The notes: generated by a model not told the origin, from the sequence alone. Positions 34,316-42,324 are shown, counted from the first letter of the stretch. The stretch: 64,000 nt of DNA from an uncultured Flavobacterium sp. (GCF_946220915.1 NZ_CAMIHH010000002.1:23811-87810), one strand, 5' to 3'. A program made the numbers and translations.

Positions 34316-34978
34316 ATGGCAATTAATCTAACCAAAGGCCAAAAAATTGACCTTAGAAAAACTTCAGGCGAAAGCCTTACTAACTTCTGCGTGGGCGTAA
34401 ACTGGGGAGCAATCGAAACCAAAGGCGGTTTCCTTGGCCTTGGCAAAAAAGTGACCAATATCGACCTTGACCTTAGCTGCATCATGATCGATGAGCAGAA
34501 CAATATTTGCGACCACCTGTACTCGCCGCTTTACCGTGTTGAGGTACTCCAGCAGTTCGGCCTTCCTAAAGGCAAACTGGTATCGGTAGACAATGCACTG
34601 AAACACACCGGCGATGACCTTCAGGGAGATACTGGCGGCGATGACGGCCTTGACAACGAGATTATTACGGTAGACCTTAACCGCATCAACCCGAACGTAA
34701 GCCAGATATTCTTCTTCCTGAACAATGCGGGGCGCGAGGACTTCTCACAAATCCCTTACTCAAAGATCAGGATGTACGAAGGCACGCCTACAAGGGTAAA
34801 TTCGGTTTTTGCATCGTATAACGTATCTGCGGAAGCGCAGTACCAAGGCAAGCAATCCATAATTATGGGCAAGCTGTACAAGCGGAATAACGAGTGGAAA
34901 TTCAGCGCGATAGGCGACCCTACAGAGGATGTATTCCTCGGGCAGACCATTAAAAGGATCGTACAGTCGTACCTGTAA
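34316..34978 (+). CDS. terD: TerD family protein, long form, copy 2
   Basis: The 220-residue product begins MAINLTKGQKIDLRKTSG and parallels the long form at 30726: FCVGVNWGAIETKGG, NIDLDLSCIM, DDLQGDTGGDDGLDNEIITVDL, KIRMYEGTPTRVNSVFASY, LYKRNNEWKFSAIGDP. It carries an extra loop of about 15 residues (CDHLYSPLYRVEVLQQFGLP). Calcium-loop acids are kept, although one DLDAS is DLDLS. The small GWWG protein gene starts 3 bases after its stop. Confidence 0.93.
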   Translation: MAINLTKGQKIDLRKTSGESLTNFCVGVNWGAIETKGGFLGLGKKVTNIDLDLSCIMIDEQNNICDHLYSPLYRVEVLQQFGLPKGKLVSVDNALKHTGDDLQGDTGGDDGLDNEIITVDLNRINPNVSQIFFFLNNAGREDFSQIPYSKIRMYEGTPTRVNSVFASYNVSAEAQYQGKQSIIMGKLYKRNNEWKFSAIGDPTEDVFLGQTIKRIVQSYL

Positions 34979-34981
34979 ACC

Positions 34982-35398
34982 ATGAAGATCAAAAATATTG
35001 AAGGCCTCCGCGTTTCCGAGATCCGGCAAATGGTAGGCCAGGGCGGTAAATTCGTTTACTTTCCCTACACGATATCTGTCGTACTTGCGACCTTTAAAAG
35101 GCCTTCGTCCATTTATTTCATCAGGCCGGGTGAAGGCACTTTCAAGTACTCGTACAGGCACGTGGCTGTAAATGCAGTTGCCGGCTGGTGGGGCATTCCG
35201 TGGGGGCCCATATACACCATAGGTGCGATGTACAACCAGTTTAGCGGTGGTAAAAACGTTACCGATGCCGTGATGAGCGACCTGATACAGAACGACCCGG
35301 AAGCGAATACGTCTACGTACAATATTAATGGCAATGTTTCGTACAACACGCAGCCGCAGCAGGATAACCAGCCAACATACAATGTCCCAAGGAACTAA
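34982..35398 (+). CDS. small GWWG-motif membrane-linked protein of the Ter cluster
   Basis: The 138-residue product has a short N-terminal region (GLRVSEIRQMVGQGGKFVYFPY), a strand-rich part with hydrophobic VVLATFKRPSSIYFIRPGEG, then a conserved-looking hydrophobic hairpin AVAGWWGIPWGPIYTIG followed by GGKNVTDAV, and a Gln/Asn/Pro-rich tail. I recall the GWWG(I/F)PWGP...GGKxVT motif from small proteins of several phyla, where it may be membrane-embedded; function is unknown. It sits 3 bases after terD and 10 bases before a vWA gene, so it is surely part of the transcript. Confidence 0.7.
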   Translation: MKIKNIEGLRVSEIRQMVGQGGKFVYFPYTISVVLATFKRPSSIYFIRPGEGTFKYSYRHVAVNAVAGWWGIPWGPIYTIGAMYNQFSGGKNVTDAVMSDLIQNDPEANTSTYNINGNVSYNTQPQQDNQPTYNVPRN

Positions 35399-35408
35399 TA
35401 CTCAGACC

Positions 35409-36044
35409 ATGAGAAGATTACCGGTTTATTTTTTGCTCGATACGTCAGGCTCCATGTACGGCGAACCCATACATGCCCTTAACAATGCCCTTAGCGGGAT
35501 GGTAAATACGCTTCGCAGCGATGCGCAGGCGCTCGATTCGCTATGGCTGAGCATCATAACCTTTGACCGTGAGGTAAAAGAGATCGTACCGCTTACCGAG
35601 TTGGTACAGTTCCGCCTGCCGGAAATCACCTGTCCACAGAGCGGACCGACCAATACCGGTGCAGCTCTCGACTTTGTGCTGAAAAAGGTGGACCAGGACA
35701 TTATCAAAAGTTCAGAAACCCAAAAGGGTGACTGGAAGCCGCTGCTGTTCCTGTTTACCGATGGCAAGCCGTCTGATATCCAGCTCTACAGGGAAAAGAC
35801 CGCCGAAGTACGCGCGTATAACTTTGGAGCCGTAGTTGGCTGTGCCGCAGGGCATCTGGCTAACGATGCCATGCTCAAGGAACTTACCGACAACGTGGTA
35901 CACCTCGATTCGGCAGATAGCCAAACGTTGAAGACATTCTTTAAATGGGTGTCTGAAACTATAGAACAAGGCAACAGGAGCCAGGGAACAGGCGAGGAAA
36001 CCCGCCTCCCGCCACCACCGGACGAGATTACCGTTGTTATATAA
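35409..36044 (+). CDS. terY: TerY-type von Willebrand A protein, short form
   Basis: The 211-residue product starts at ATG 35409 (MRRLPVYFLLDTSGSM); frames extending upstream overlap the previous gene and were rejected. It is a bare vWA domain with intact MIDAS: Asp11-Ser13-Ser15 in DTSGS, PTNTGAAL and LFTDGKPSD. TerY proteins partner with a PP2C phosphatase and a kinase (the TerY-P triad) in a predicted phosphorylation switch. It ends in a Pro-rich tail. A second vWA gene lies 160 bases on, after family C repeats. Confidence 0.92.
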   Translation: MRRLPVYFLLDTSGSMYGEPIHALNNALSGMVNTLRSDAQALDSLWLSIITFDREVKEIVPLTELVQFRLPEITCPQSGPTNTGAALDFVLKKVDQDIIKSSETQKGDWKPLLFLFTDGKPSDIQLYREKTAEVRAYNFGAVVGCAAGHLANDAMLKELTDNVVHLDSADSQTLKTFFKWVSETIEQGNRSQGTGEETRLPPPPDEITVVI

Positions 36045-36059
36045 AAAATGTATTTATTA

Positions 36060-36149
36060 AACCTGCAAGGTTTTGGAAACCTTGCAGGTTAGCAAAACCG
36101 AACATTACGTATCTCCTGCAAGGTCTTTAAGACCTTGTAGGTGTTTTTT
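36060..36149. repeat. two adjacent palindromes, family C
   Basis: AACCTGCAAGGTTT (36060-36073) and AAACCTTGCAGGTT (36077-36090) form a perfect 14-base stem with a 3-base loop. CCTGCAAGGTCTT (36115-36127) and AAGACCTTGTAGG (36129-36141) form a second stem with one wobble, followed by six T. The second could work as a terminator between the two vWA genes. Confidence 0.8.
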
Positions 36150-36204
36150 AAAATATCAGCCTAAGTAATTATTAGTCATGTAGGCTGTAGTAAAAATTAA
36201 AAAC

Positions 36205-37269
36205 ATGAGAAGGCTTCCGATATATTTTTTAATAGACATTTCAGAGTCCATGGTCGGCGAACCCATCCAGCAAGTGGAAGAGGGGCTGGCCACCATCATA
36301 CAGGCATTAAAATCCGATCCGCACGCACTGGAAACCGTTTGGGTATCCATCATCGTATTTGCCGGGCAGGCGAAAACGCTGGTGCCGCTACAGGAAATCG
36401 TGAGCTTTTACCCGCCGAAGTTCCCCATTGGCAGCGGCACCTCCCTCAGCAAAGGATTAGGACATCTGATGTACGAATTGCGCAGTAACATCGTAAAGAC
36501 TACCTATGAACAGAAAGGTGACTGGAAGCCAATAGTGTTCCTGTTTACTGATGGCGTGCCTACCGACGATACCTCGGCTGCCATTGCCGAATGGAAGCAG
36601 AACTGGGCGCGCACGGCCAATATGGTTGCCATCTCTTTTGGGGATGAGACCGACATGAGGCTGTTGGGCGAAATGAGCAATGATGTAATGCATTTTAAGA
36701 ATACCAACGCGCAGTCGTACAAAGCGTTCTTTAAATGGGTTACCGATTCCATCAAGACGAGCAGCATCAGCGTGGAGAACAACTCTACCGGGTTTGAGCT
36801 GGCCAAAACGGATGATGAGACGATTTCGAAGATCGACCTTAGCAAGCCCGGCGACTACGACCGTGGCGGCTATGTTGACGATAACTTTGTCGTGTTCGCA
36901 GCACAATGCCAGAATACCAAACGCCCCTACCTGATGAAGTATGGCAAGGTTTCCCAGCCGTCCAGCTTTGGGGGGATGAATTTTGAAACCCGCGCTTTCA
37001 GGCTCATGGGGGCATACCCTGTTGATAATTCCTATTATGAACTGGCCGATAAATCGTATGAGAATAACGTGAGCAGTGATGAGCTTATTGGAGCGCCAAC
37101 CTGCCCGTGCTGTGGCAACCAGTATGGGCTGGCGGTATGCAGCTGCCGTAAGATACACTGCATTGGTGAGGAAGAAGTCAGTACATGTCCATGGTGCGGC
37201 TCGCAGGGTAAATACACCTCGGGCGGAGGCGGTAACGGCGGCTTTAACATTGGCAGGGCACAGGGGTAA
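36205..37269 (+). CDS. terY: TerY-type von Willebrand A protein with C-terminal zinc-ribbon region
   Basis: The 354-residue product has a vWA domain with MIDAS residues Asp11, Ser13 and Ser15 (DISES, slightly unusual), GSGTSLSKGL and LFTDGVPTDD, and then a separate C-terminal module of about 140 residues ending with many cysteines: TCPCCGNQ, VCSCRKIHC and TCPWCGSQ, likely a zinc-binding domain (TerY-C type). It overlaps the PP2C gene by one base (TAATG), so the two are translationally coupled. It probably bridges the phosphatase or kinase to other Ter proteins. Confidence 0.92.
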   Translation: MRRLPIYFLIDISESMVGEPIQQVEEGLATIIQALKSDPHALETVWVSIIVFAGQAKTLVPLQEIVSFYPPKFPIGSGTSLSKGLGHLMYELRSNIVKTTYEQKGDWKPIVFLFTDGVPTDDTSAAIAEWKQNWARTANMVAISFGDETDMRLLGEMSNDVMHFKNTNAQSYKAFFKWVTDSIKTSSISVENNSTGFELAKTDDETISKIDLSKPGDYDRGGYVDDNFVVFAAQCQNTKRPYLMKYGKVSQPSSFGGMNFETRAFRLMGAYPVDNSYYELADKSYENNVSSDELIGAPTCPCCGNQYGLAVCSCRKIHCIGEEEVSTCPWCGSQGKYTSGGGGNGGFNIGRAQG

Positions 37270-38654
37270 TGAACGACATCCAGAAATACATTTTTACGCT
37301 CCTGGGCAACCAGGGCATATACAGCCCGCAGCAGTTTGAAAAGGAATTCCTTGAGTTTGCCGCGCGGGAAGAAAACATTAAAAACGTAAGCCTCATAAGG
37401 CAGCTACAGGTACAAATGACACAAGCTTGGCAGATAAGGGCAAGGCGGCTGGAGATAGCCGGCCAATACATTACTTTCCCCAACGGGATGGCGGGCAAGC
37501 CATACACTGCCGTGTTCGACTTTGACGCATTGAACCTTGCCGACCTGACAAATCATTCGCTTACGGGCTTTGAGGGCACGGGGCTGGATTATGACCCGTT
37601 TACCCGCACCATATCCGGAACACCGGATCAGGCAGGCGACATCACACTTGAATTATCCTACAATTTTGAAGGAGAGGAAGATGGTGCGGCACCTAACCTT
37701 AAGAAGCTATCCATTATTATCAATGCCGACCCGAAGTCGCTTTGGAAAGATATCCCCAGTGATGCCAATGGGCTGTATGCCAAACCCGATAATGTAGCTG
37801 AAACAGTGCAGCTGGGCGGTAAAACGCTTGTGGTGGCTTCGCGCCGTGGCAGGTCGCACGCCAATAGCGGCGGCTATCGCGATGATGATTACGACTATGC
37901 CGAACTGGAGAACGGCTGGAGCATCATTGCAGTTTCAGATGGGGCTGGCTCGGCACCGGCAGGGCGCAAAGGTTCGGCAATTGCCTGTAATGCCGTGGTG
38001 TATTACCTGAAGCAGCGTTTTACTGCTGAGTTGTCAATGGCTATAGATGATGCGGTTTCGGCAAATGCCAAAGAAAAGATCAGGGAGCTGGCACTGCCGT
38101 ACCTTTCGGGGGCGGCGAACCATGCTTTTGAAGAAATAGAGAATTTTTCGCGTGAAGCAGCGATGCCACTCAATGCTTTCCACGCCACGCTGGTTTTTGC
38201 GCTTATTAAGCATTATCCTCAGGGATCGGTATTCATGACGTTCAGCATCGGCGACTGCCCGATGGCTATTATTAATAAAGACTTTACTGATGTGAAGCTG
38301 ATGAACAGGCTGGATGTGGGCGAATTTGGCGGTGGCACGCGCTTCATTACCATGCCCGAAATTTTCAGGGCGGATGATTTTGAGGAACGTTTTACCTTTG
38401 AAATGGTAACAGATTTCTCTTATTTTGTACTCATGACCGACGGGATATATGACCCGAAATTTGAAGTAGAGGCCAACCTCGACAAAATAGAAAGGTGGAA
38501 AAGTTTTTTTGAAGATATTGAAGGAAAAAACAGCGAGGGTGTTACAGTGGGTTTGCAAACCGGTAGTGCGGGAATGGAGGAAAGGCTGGCGGCCTGGATG
38601 GATTTTTGGAGCCCCGGCAACCATGATGATAGGACGCTGGCGATTTTGTTTTGA
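37269..38654 (+). CDS. PP2C-family phosphatase with N-terminal putative Ig-like domain
   Basis: The 461-residue product has three parts: a helical N-terminus (1-65), a beta module at about 66-155 with the He_PIG-like pattern (NGMAGKPYTAVFDF, GLDYDPFTRTISGTPDQAGD), and a PP2C domain from about 180. PP2C motifs are VSDGAGSAPAG, IGDCPMAI, LMTDGIYD and NHDDRTLAIL, each a near match with the metal-binding aspartates kept. It should dephosphorylate Ser/Thr set by the neighbouring kinase. No signal peptide is present, so the Ig-like module is cytoplasmic, which is unusual. The kinase gene starts 81 bases later. Confidence 0.88.
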   Translation: MNDIQKYIFTLLGNQGIYSPQQFEKEFLEFAAREENIKNVSLIRQLQVQMTQAWQIRARRLEIAGQYITFPNGMAGKPYTAVFDFDALNLADLTNHSLTGFEGTGLDYDPFTRTISGTPDQAGDITLELSYNFEGEEDGAAPNLKKLSIIINADPKSLWKDIPSDANGLYAKPDNVAETVQLGGKTLVVASRRGRSHANSGGYRDDDYDYAELENGWSIIAVSDGAGSAPAGRKGSAIACNAVVYYLKQRFTAELSMAIDDAVSANAKEKIRELALPYLSGAANHAFEEIENFSREAAMPLNAFHATLVFALIKHYPQGSVFMTFSIGDCPMAIINKDFTDVKLMNRLDVGEFGGGTRFITMPEIFRADDFEERFTFEMVTDFSYFVLMTDGIYDPKFEVEANLDKIERWKSFFEDIEGKNSEGVTVGLQTGSAGMEERLAAWMDFWSPGNHDDRTLAILF

Positions 38655-38735
38655 TTTTAGGTTTATTTGTTGATGGGTTGATTTGTTTATAAGTTTAACC
38701 CTGATGGCATAAAACAATTTTTTTGATTGCATAAA

Positions 38736-40253
38736 ATGGAAATAAGGACTGTACGTTCGGTGAACGACCCCAATAAGACTTACGAGCTTGTCGATAACGG
38801 CGAGCCGATGCGCGGCGGGATGAAGGATGTGTACTTTAGCCCCGACAAGTCGTATGTGGTGGCGTTTTTCCGCGATAAGCTGGATGATAACCAAAAGGAA
38901 AGGTTGAAACGCATTACGGGCTATTATCTTCCTCAGATAAAAAATAAAGAGGCTGCGGATTATTACCTTGAAGAGGTGTTTCGCTGGCCCACCGATGTGG
39001 TGGATTACCAAGGCGTTACCGGTATCATCGTCCCGGCGTATAAAGGCAAGTTCTTTTTTGCGAAAGGACACGAGACAGGCGACCTGATAAAAGGCAAAGA
39101 GAAGAACGGGAAATGGTTTGCCGCCGCAAAATTCCGTAATGAGCAGTTCCCGCTAAGGGTTGCAAAATCGGAGCTGGGCAACTGGCTGAGCTATTTCCAG
39201 ATATGTGTGAACCTGGTACGCGGTGTAAAAAAAATGCACGCCATGGGATTGGCGCATTCCGACCTTTCGTACAATAACGTACTGATTGACCCTGTGGAGA
39301 AGGCCGCCTGCATGATCGACCTGGATGGCCTGGTGGTGCCGGGATTATTCCCTGCCGAAGTTATTGGTACGGCCGAGTTCATCGCACCCGAAGTTTTGGC
39401 TACAAAACATTTAGACAAGAACGATCCTAACCGCAAGCTGCCGAGCAGGCTAACCGACCTGCACGCGCTCCCGGTACTGATATATATGTTCCTGTTGCAC
39501 CGCCACCCGCTGAAGGGCGGCAAGGTGCATGACCTGGACACAGAAAAAGACGACCTGCTGTCAATGGGGGAGAAGGCGCTGTTCATTGAGCACCCTACCG
39601 ACCAGGGCAACAGGCCAAAACCCAACCGATTTTCCAAATGGGACATGCCTTGGGCGGACATCAATGCATTGCCGTACACAATTACAGGCCCGTACCTGAC
39701 GGAGATGTTCAACCGTGCGTTCATAGAAGGATTGCACGACCCGCAGCTGCGCCCGCCTGCCGAAGCGTGGGAACAGGCACTGCTTAAAACGGTGGACCTG
39801 ATGCAAAAATGCGATAATGCCAACTGCTCTCAGCAATGGTATGTGTTTGATAATTCGAGTGCGCCCAAATGCCCGTTCTGCGGGACAAAGCACCAGGGCA
39901 CGCTGCCTATGCTGGATTTTTATTATGAGTTCAGCCCCGGCGTTTGGAAGCCTGACAACCAAAGGCTGATGGTATACAACAACCAGTACCTTTTCAACTG
40001 GCATGTGAACCGTACTATTGTACGCAACGAAAGGCTCGACCCGAGGGAGAAGATCCCCGTAGGGTACTTTACGTTTTACGAAGGCAAATGGGTATTTGTA
40101 AACCAAAAGCTGGAGCACATGAAGGATGTGACCGAAGGGAAAGATATCCCCACAGGATCTATGGTGGAACTTGCGAATGGTAAAAAAATACTGCTATCTT
40201 CGCAGGAAGGAGGCAGGCTTGCACTGATCACGATTACCAATAATAACAATTAA
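38736..40253 (+). CDS. divergent protein kinase with zinc ribbon (Ter-cluster kinase)
   Basis: The 505-residue product starts at ATG 38736 (an in-frame TTG at 38727 was rejected). The N-lobe has a loose glycine loop (MRGGMKDVYF), but the VAIK lysine is not obvious (VVAFFRDK). The catalytic loop is HSDLSYNNVL (Asp176, Asn181) in place of HRDxxxxN, the metal loop is IDLDG, and FIAPEV stands for APE. After the kinase, CDNANC and CPFCG form a zinc ribbon (about residues 360-385), followed by a beta-rich C-terminal domain of 115 residues. It closes the vWA-PP2C-kinase triad. Activity is likely but rests on a missing or shifted Lys. Confidence 0.87.
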   Translation: MEIRTVRSVNDPNKTYELVDNGEPMRGGMKDVYFSPDKSYVVAFFRDKLDDNQKERLKRITGYYLPQIKNKEAADYYLEEVFRWPTDVVDYQGVTGIIVPAYKGKFFFAKGHETGDLIKGKEKNGKWFAAAKFRNEQFPLRVAKSELGNWLSYFQICVNLVRGVKKMHAMGLAHSDLSYNNVLIDPVEKAACMIDLDGLVVPGLFPAEVIGTAEFIAPEVLATKHLDKNDPNRKLPSRLTDLHALPVLIYMFLLHRHPLKGGKVHDLDTEKDDLLSMGEKALFIEHPTDQGNRPKPNRFSKWDMPWADINALPYTITGPYLTEMFNRAFIEGLHDPQLRPPAEAWEQALLKTVDLMQKCDNANCSQQWYVFDNSSAPKCPFCGTKHQGTLPMLDFYYEFSPGVWKPDNQRLMVYNNQYLFNWHVNRTIVRNERLDPREKIPVGYFTFYEGKWVFVNQKLEHMKDVTEGKDIPTGSMVELANGKKILLSSQEGGRLALITITNNNN

Positions 40254-40267
40254 TACTAAAATTTGAA

Positions 40268-41272
40268 ATGGACAAAGTAGATTCTTTAATTAACCACCCG
40301 GGTATCATAGCCGTATTTTCGGTTGTAGTTGTGCTCATGCTTTTGCTCGACCTTGGTGTATTCAACAAAAAAAGCCATACGGTAACCAATAAAGAAGCTA
40401 TTGCATGGTCGCTGGTGTGGATTACGCTTTCTATGGCTTTTAGCGGTGTGATCTACTATTACATGGGGGTTGAAAAATTCTCGCAGTTCCAGTCGGCTTA
40501 CTGGATCGAAAAGGCGCTTTCGGTAGATAACCTGTTTGTATTCATACTTGTGTTCGGATTCTTTAACGTACCAAAAGAAAACCACCATAAAGTGCTGTTT
40601 TGGGGTATCATAGGGGCGCTGGTGCTCCGTGCCATATTCATTTTCAGTGGTGTTGGGCTTATCAAGCTTACCTACCTTCCGGAAATGGAGATATTTGGCT
40701 ATATGGTCAAGATCAACGTTGTAATGACGCTGTTTGGTATTTTCCTTATTTATGCAGGCATCAAGTCGTGGTTTGCCGAAGACGATGACGATGAAGAAAA
40801 AGACTTTAATACCAGCCCTGGAGCAAGGGTGGTGCATAAATTCTTTAAAGTGAGCAAGAACTACGATGGCGATAAGTTCTTTACGTACGAAAACGGTAAG
40901 AAACTCGCCACGCCGCTATTGGTTGTTGTAGGTGTTATTGAGTTTACCGATTTGCTATTTGCAGTAGATTCCATCCCTGCCATTTTCGCCATCGCGCCAG
41001 ACGACCCGTTCATCCTGTACACATCGAACATATTTGCGATATTGGGGCTTAGGGCGCTGTATTTCCTGTTGGCGAACTTCATCCACCTTTTCAGCAAACT
41101 GAAATACGGCCTTGCCATCATCCTCGCGTTTATAGGGGTTAAAATGGTCATTGCACCAATTGTACACATCGAATCCATCCATTCATTGATGGTTGTGGGC
41201 GGTGTGCTGGTGCTTTCGGTACTGGCATCGGTGATGTTCCCGGAGAAGAAGGAAGAAGAGGCTGCGGAGTAA
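40268..41272 (+). CDS. terC: TerC/Alx family membrane metal transporter
   Basis: The 334-residue product has about nine membrane helices and the TerC signature EFTDLLFAVDSIPAIFAI plus the matching first half LLLDLGVFN and SVDNLFVFILVFGFF. A His/Asp/Glu-rich cytosolic loop lies between (EDDDDEEKDFN). TerC/Alx proteins export Mn2+ or related metals and aid metal loading of exported proteins. It follows the kinase by 14 bases and ends the cluster; a nested palindrome follows at 41303. Confidence 0.95.
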   Translation: MDKVDSLINHPGIIAVFSVVVVLMLLLDLGVFNKKSHTVTNKEAIAWSLVWITLSMAFSGVIYYYMGVEKFSQFQSAYWIEKALSVDNLFVFILVFGFFNVPKENHHKVLFWGIIGALVLRAIFIFSGVGLIKLTYLPEMEIFGYMVKINVVMTLFGIFLIYAGIKSWFAEDDDDEEKDFNTSPGARVVHKFFKVSKNYDGDKFFTYENGKKLATPLLVVVGVIEFTDLLFAVDSIPAIFAIAPDDPFILYTSNIFAILGLRALYFLLANFIHLFSKLKYGLAIILAFIGVKMVIAPIVHIESIHSLMVVGGVLVLSVLASVMFPEKKEEEAAE

Positions 41273-41302
41273 GTTTCGGGTCTGGCCTATCAAATAATTT
41301 AC

Positions 41303-41454
41303 ATGCCGCTCCTCCGGAGCTCTAAGGCAGCGTAGAAGCTTTGCTTCTATAAAGATGCCGCCCCTCCGGGGCTCGCTGATGAGTCCCGGAGGGGCGGCAT
41401 ATTTATGGGATAAGGTTTTAAAGTAAGCGCTCTTTAGCTCCGGAGGAGCGGCAT
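41303..41454. repeat. nested palindrome, family D, behind the Ter cluster
   Basis: Outer arms ATGCCGCTCCTCCGGAGCT (41303-41321) and AGCTCCGGAGGAGCGGCAT (41436-41454) are perfect over 19 bases. Inside, ATGCCGCCCCTCCGGGGCTC (41355-41374) pairs with GAGTCCCGGAGGGGCGGCAT (41381-41400) with one wobble, and AGAAGC/GCTTCT (41334-41348) forms a third stem. Inner and outer arms are relatives, so one unit seems to sit inside another. Confidence 0.85.
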
Positions 41455-41537
41455 ACAACTACCCAATGTGCAGTTTTCGCCCTTTTACTCTATGAAAATC
41501 TAACATCCCTATATAGCTAAATTTAATATACTCTTAT

Positions 41538-41545
41538 TATATTTG
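41538..41545 (+). promoter_or_regulatory. -7 promoter box for fabG
   Basis: TATATTTG matches the Bacteroidetes -7 box TAnnTTTG exactly, 32 bases before the fabG start codon. The -33 element is weak. Confidence 0.5.
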
Positions 41546-41577
41546 CTGTTCTTACAGACAAACTAACGAAACGAATT

Positions 41578-42324
41578 ATGAAATTATTAGAAGGAAAAAC
41601 GGCAATCATTACCGGCGCGAGCAGGGGCATAGGCCGTGGCATTGCTGTCGTTTTTGCGCAGCATGGCGCCAATGTGGCATTTACATACAGCGCCTCGGCA
41701 GAGGCTGCACAGGCATTAGAGGAAGAACTTAAAGGATATGGCATTTCTGCCAAAGGCTACCAAAGCAACGCTGCTGATTTTAATGAGGCGCAAAAGCTGG
41801 TTGACAATGTAGTGGCGGCTTTCGGCACAGTTGACATCCTTATCAATAACGCGGGCATCACGAAAGACAATCTGCTGATGAGGATATCGGAAGAAGATTT
41901 TGACAAAGTGATTGAAGTGAACCTTAAGTCGGTTTTTAACATGACCAAGGCAGTACAGCGTACTATGCTTAAGGCACGCAGCGGTTCGATCATCAATATG
42001 AGCTCTGTGGTAGGAGTGAAGGGTAACGCCGGGCAGACCAACTATGCGGCATCTAAAGCAGGCGTAATCGGTTTTACAAAATCGGTGGCGCTGGAGTTGG
42101 GTTCACGCAACATCCGTTGCAACGCGATCGCTCCGGGCTTCATCGAAACCGAAATGACCGGCAAGCTGCCTGAAGACGTAGTAAAGGGCTGGGCTGATGC
42201 CATTCCGCTAAAACGTGGCGGATCTCCGGAAGATGTTGCAAATGCCTGCGTGTTCCTTGCTTCGGATATGTCGGCCTACGTGACCGGACAGACACTGAAT
42301 GTTGACGGCGGGATGCTTACATAA
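41578..42324 (+). CDS. fabG: FabG-type 3-oxoacyl-ACP reductase (SDR)
   Basis: The 248-residue product is a classical short-chain dehydrogenase: TGASRGIGRG (residues 12-21), NNAG (90-93), active Ser142/Ser143, Tyr156 and Lys160 in YAASK, and the FabG-type ending YVTGQTLNVDGGM. Length and the AIAPGFIETEMT segment match NADPH-dependent FabG of fatty-acid synthesis. It has its own promoter box and is followed by the VWA gene after 29 bases. Other SDR roles are possible, but FabG is the best fit. Confidence 0.92.
   Translation: MKLLEGKTAIITGASRGIGRGIAVVFAQHGANVAFTYSASAEAAQALEEELKGYGISAKGYQSNAADFNEAQKLVDNVVAAFGTVDILINNAGITKDNLLMRISEEDFDKVIEVNLKSVFNMTKAVQRTMLKARSGSIINMSSVVGVKGNAGQTNYAASKAGVIGFTKSVALELGSRNIRCNAIAPGFIETEMTGKLPEDVVKGWADAIPLKRGGSPEDVANACVFLASDMSAYVTGQTLNVDGGMLT

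Noticed and set aside
38034..39071. Long minus-strand open frame (345 codons) opposite the PP2C and kinase genes
   Set aside because: It crosses two well-supported genes, has no recognisable domain and its composition fits a shadow frame.
28536..41272. Reading the cluster as a plain tellurite-resistance operon acquired on a mobile element
   Set aside because: No transposase, integrase, tRNA junction or flanking direct repeats were seen, and base composition and codon style look like the neighbours.
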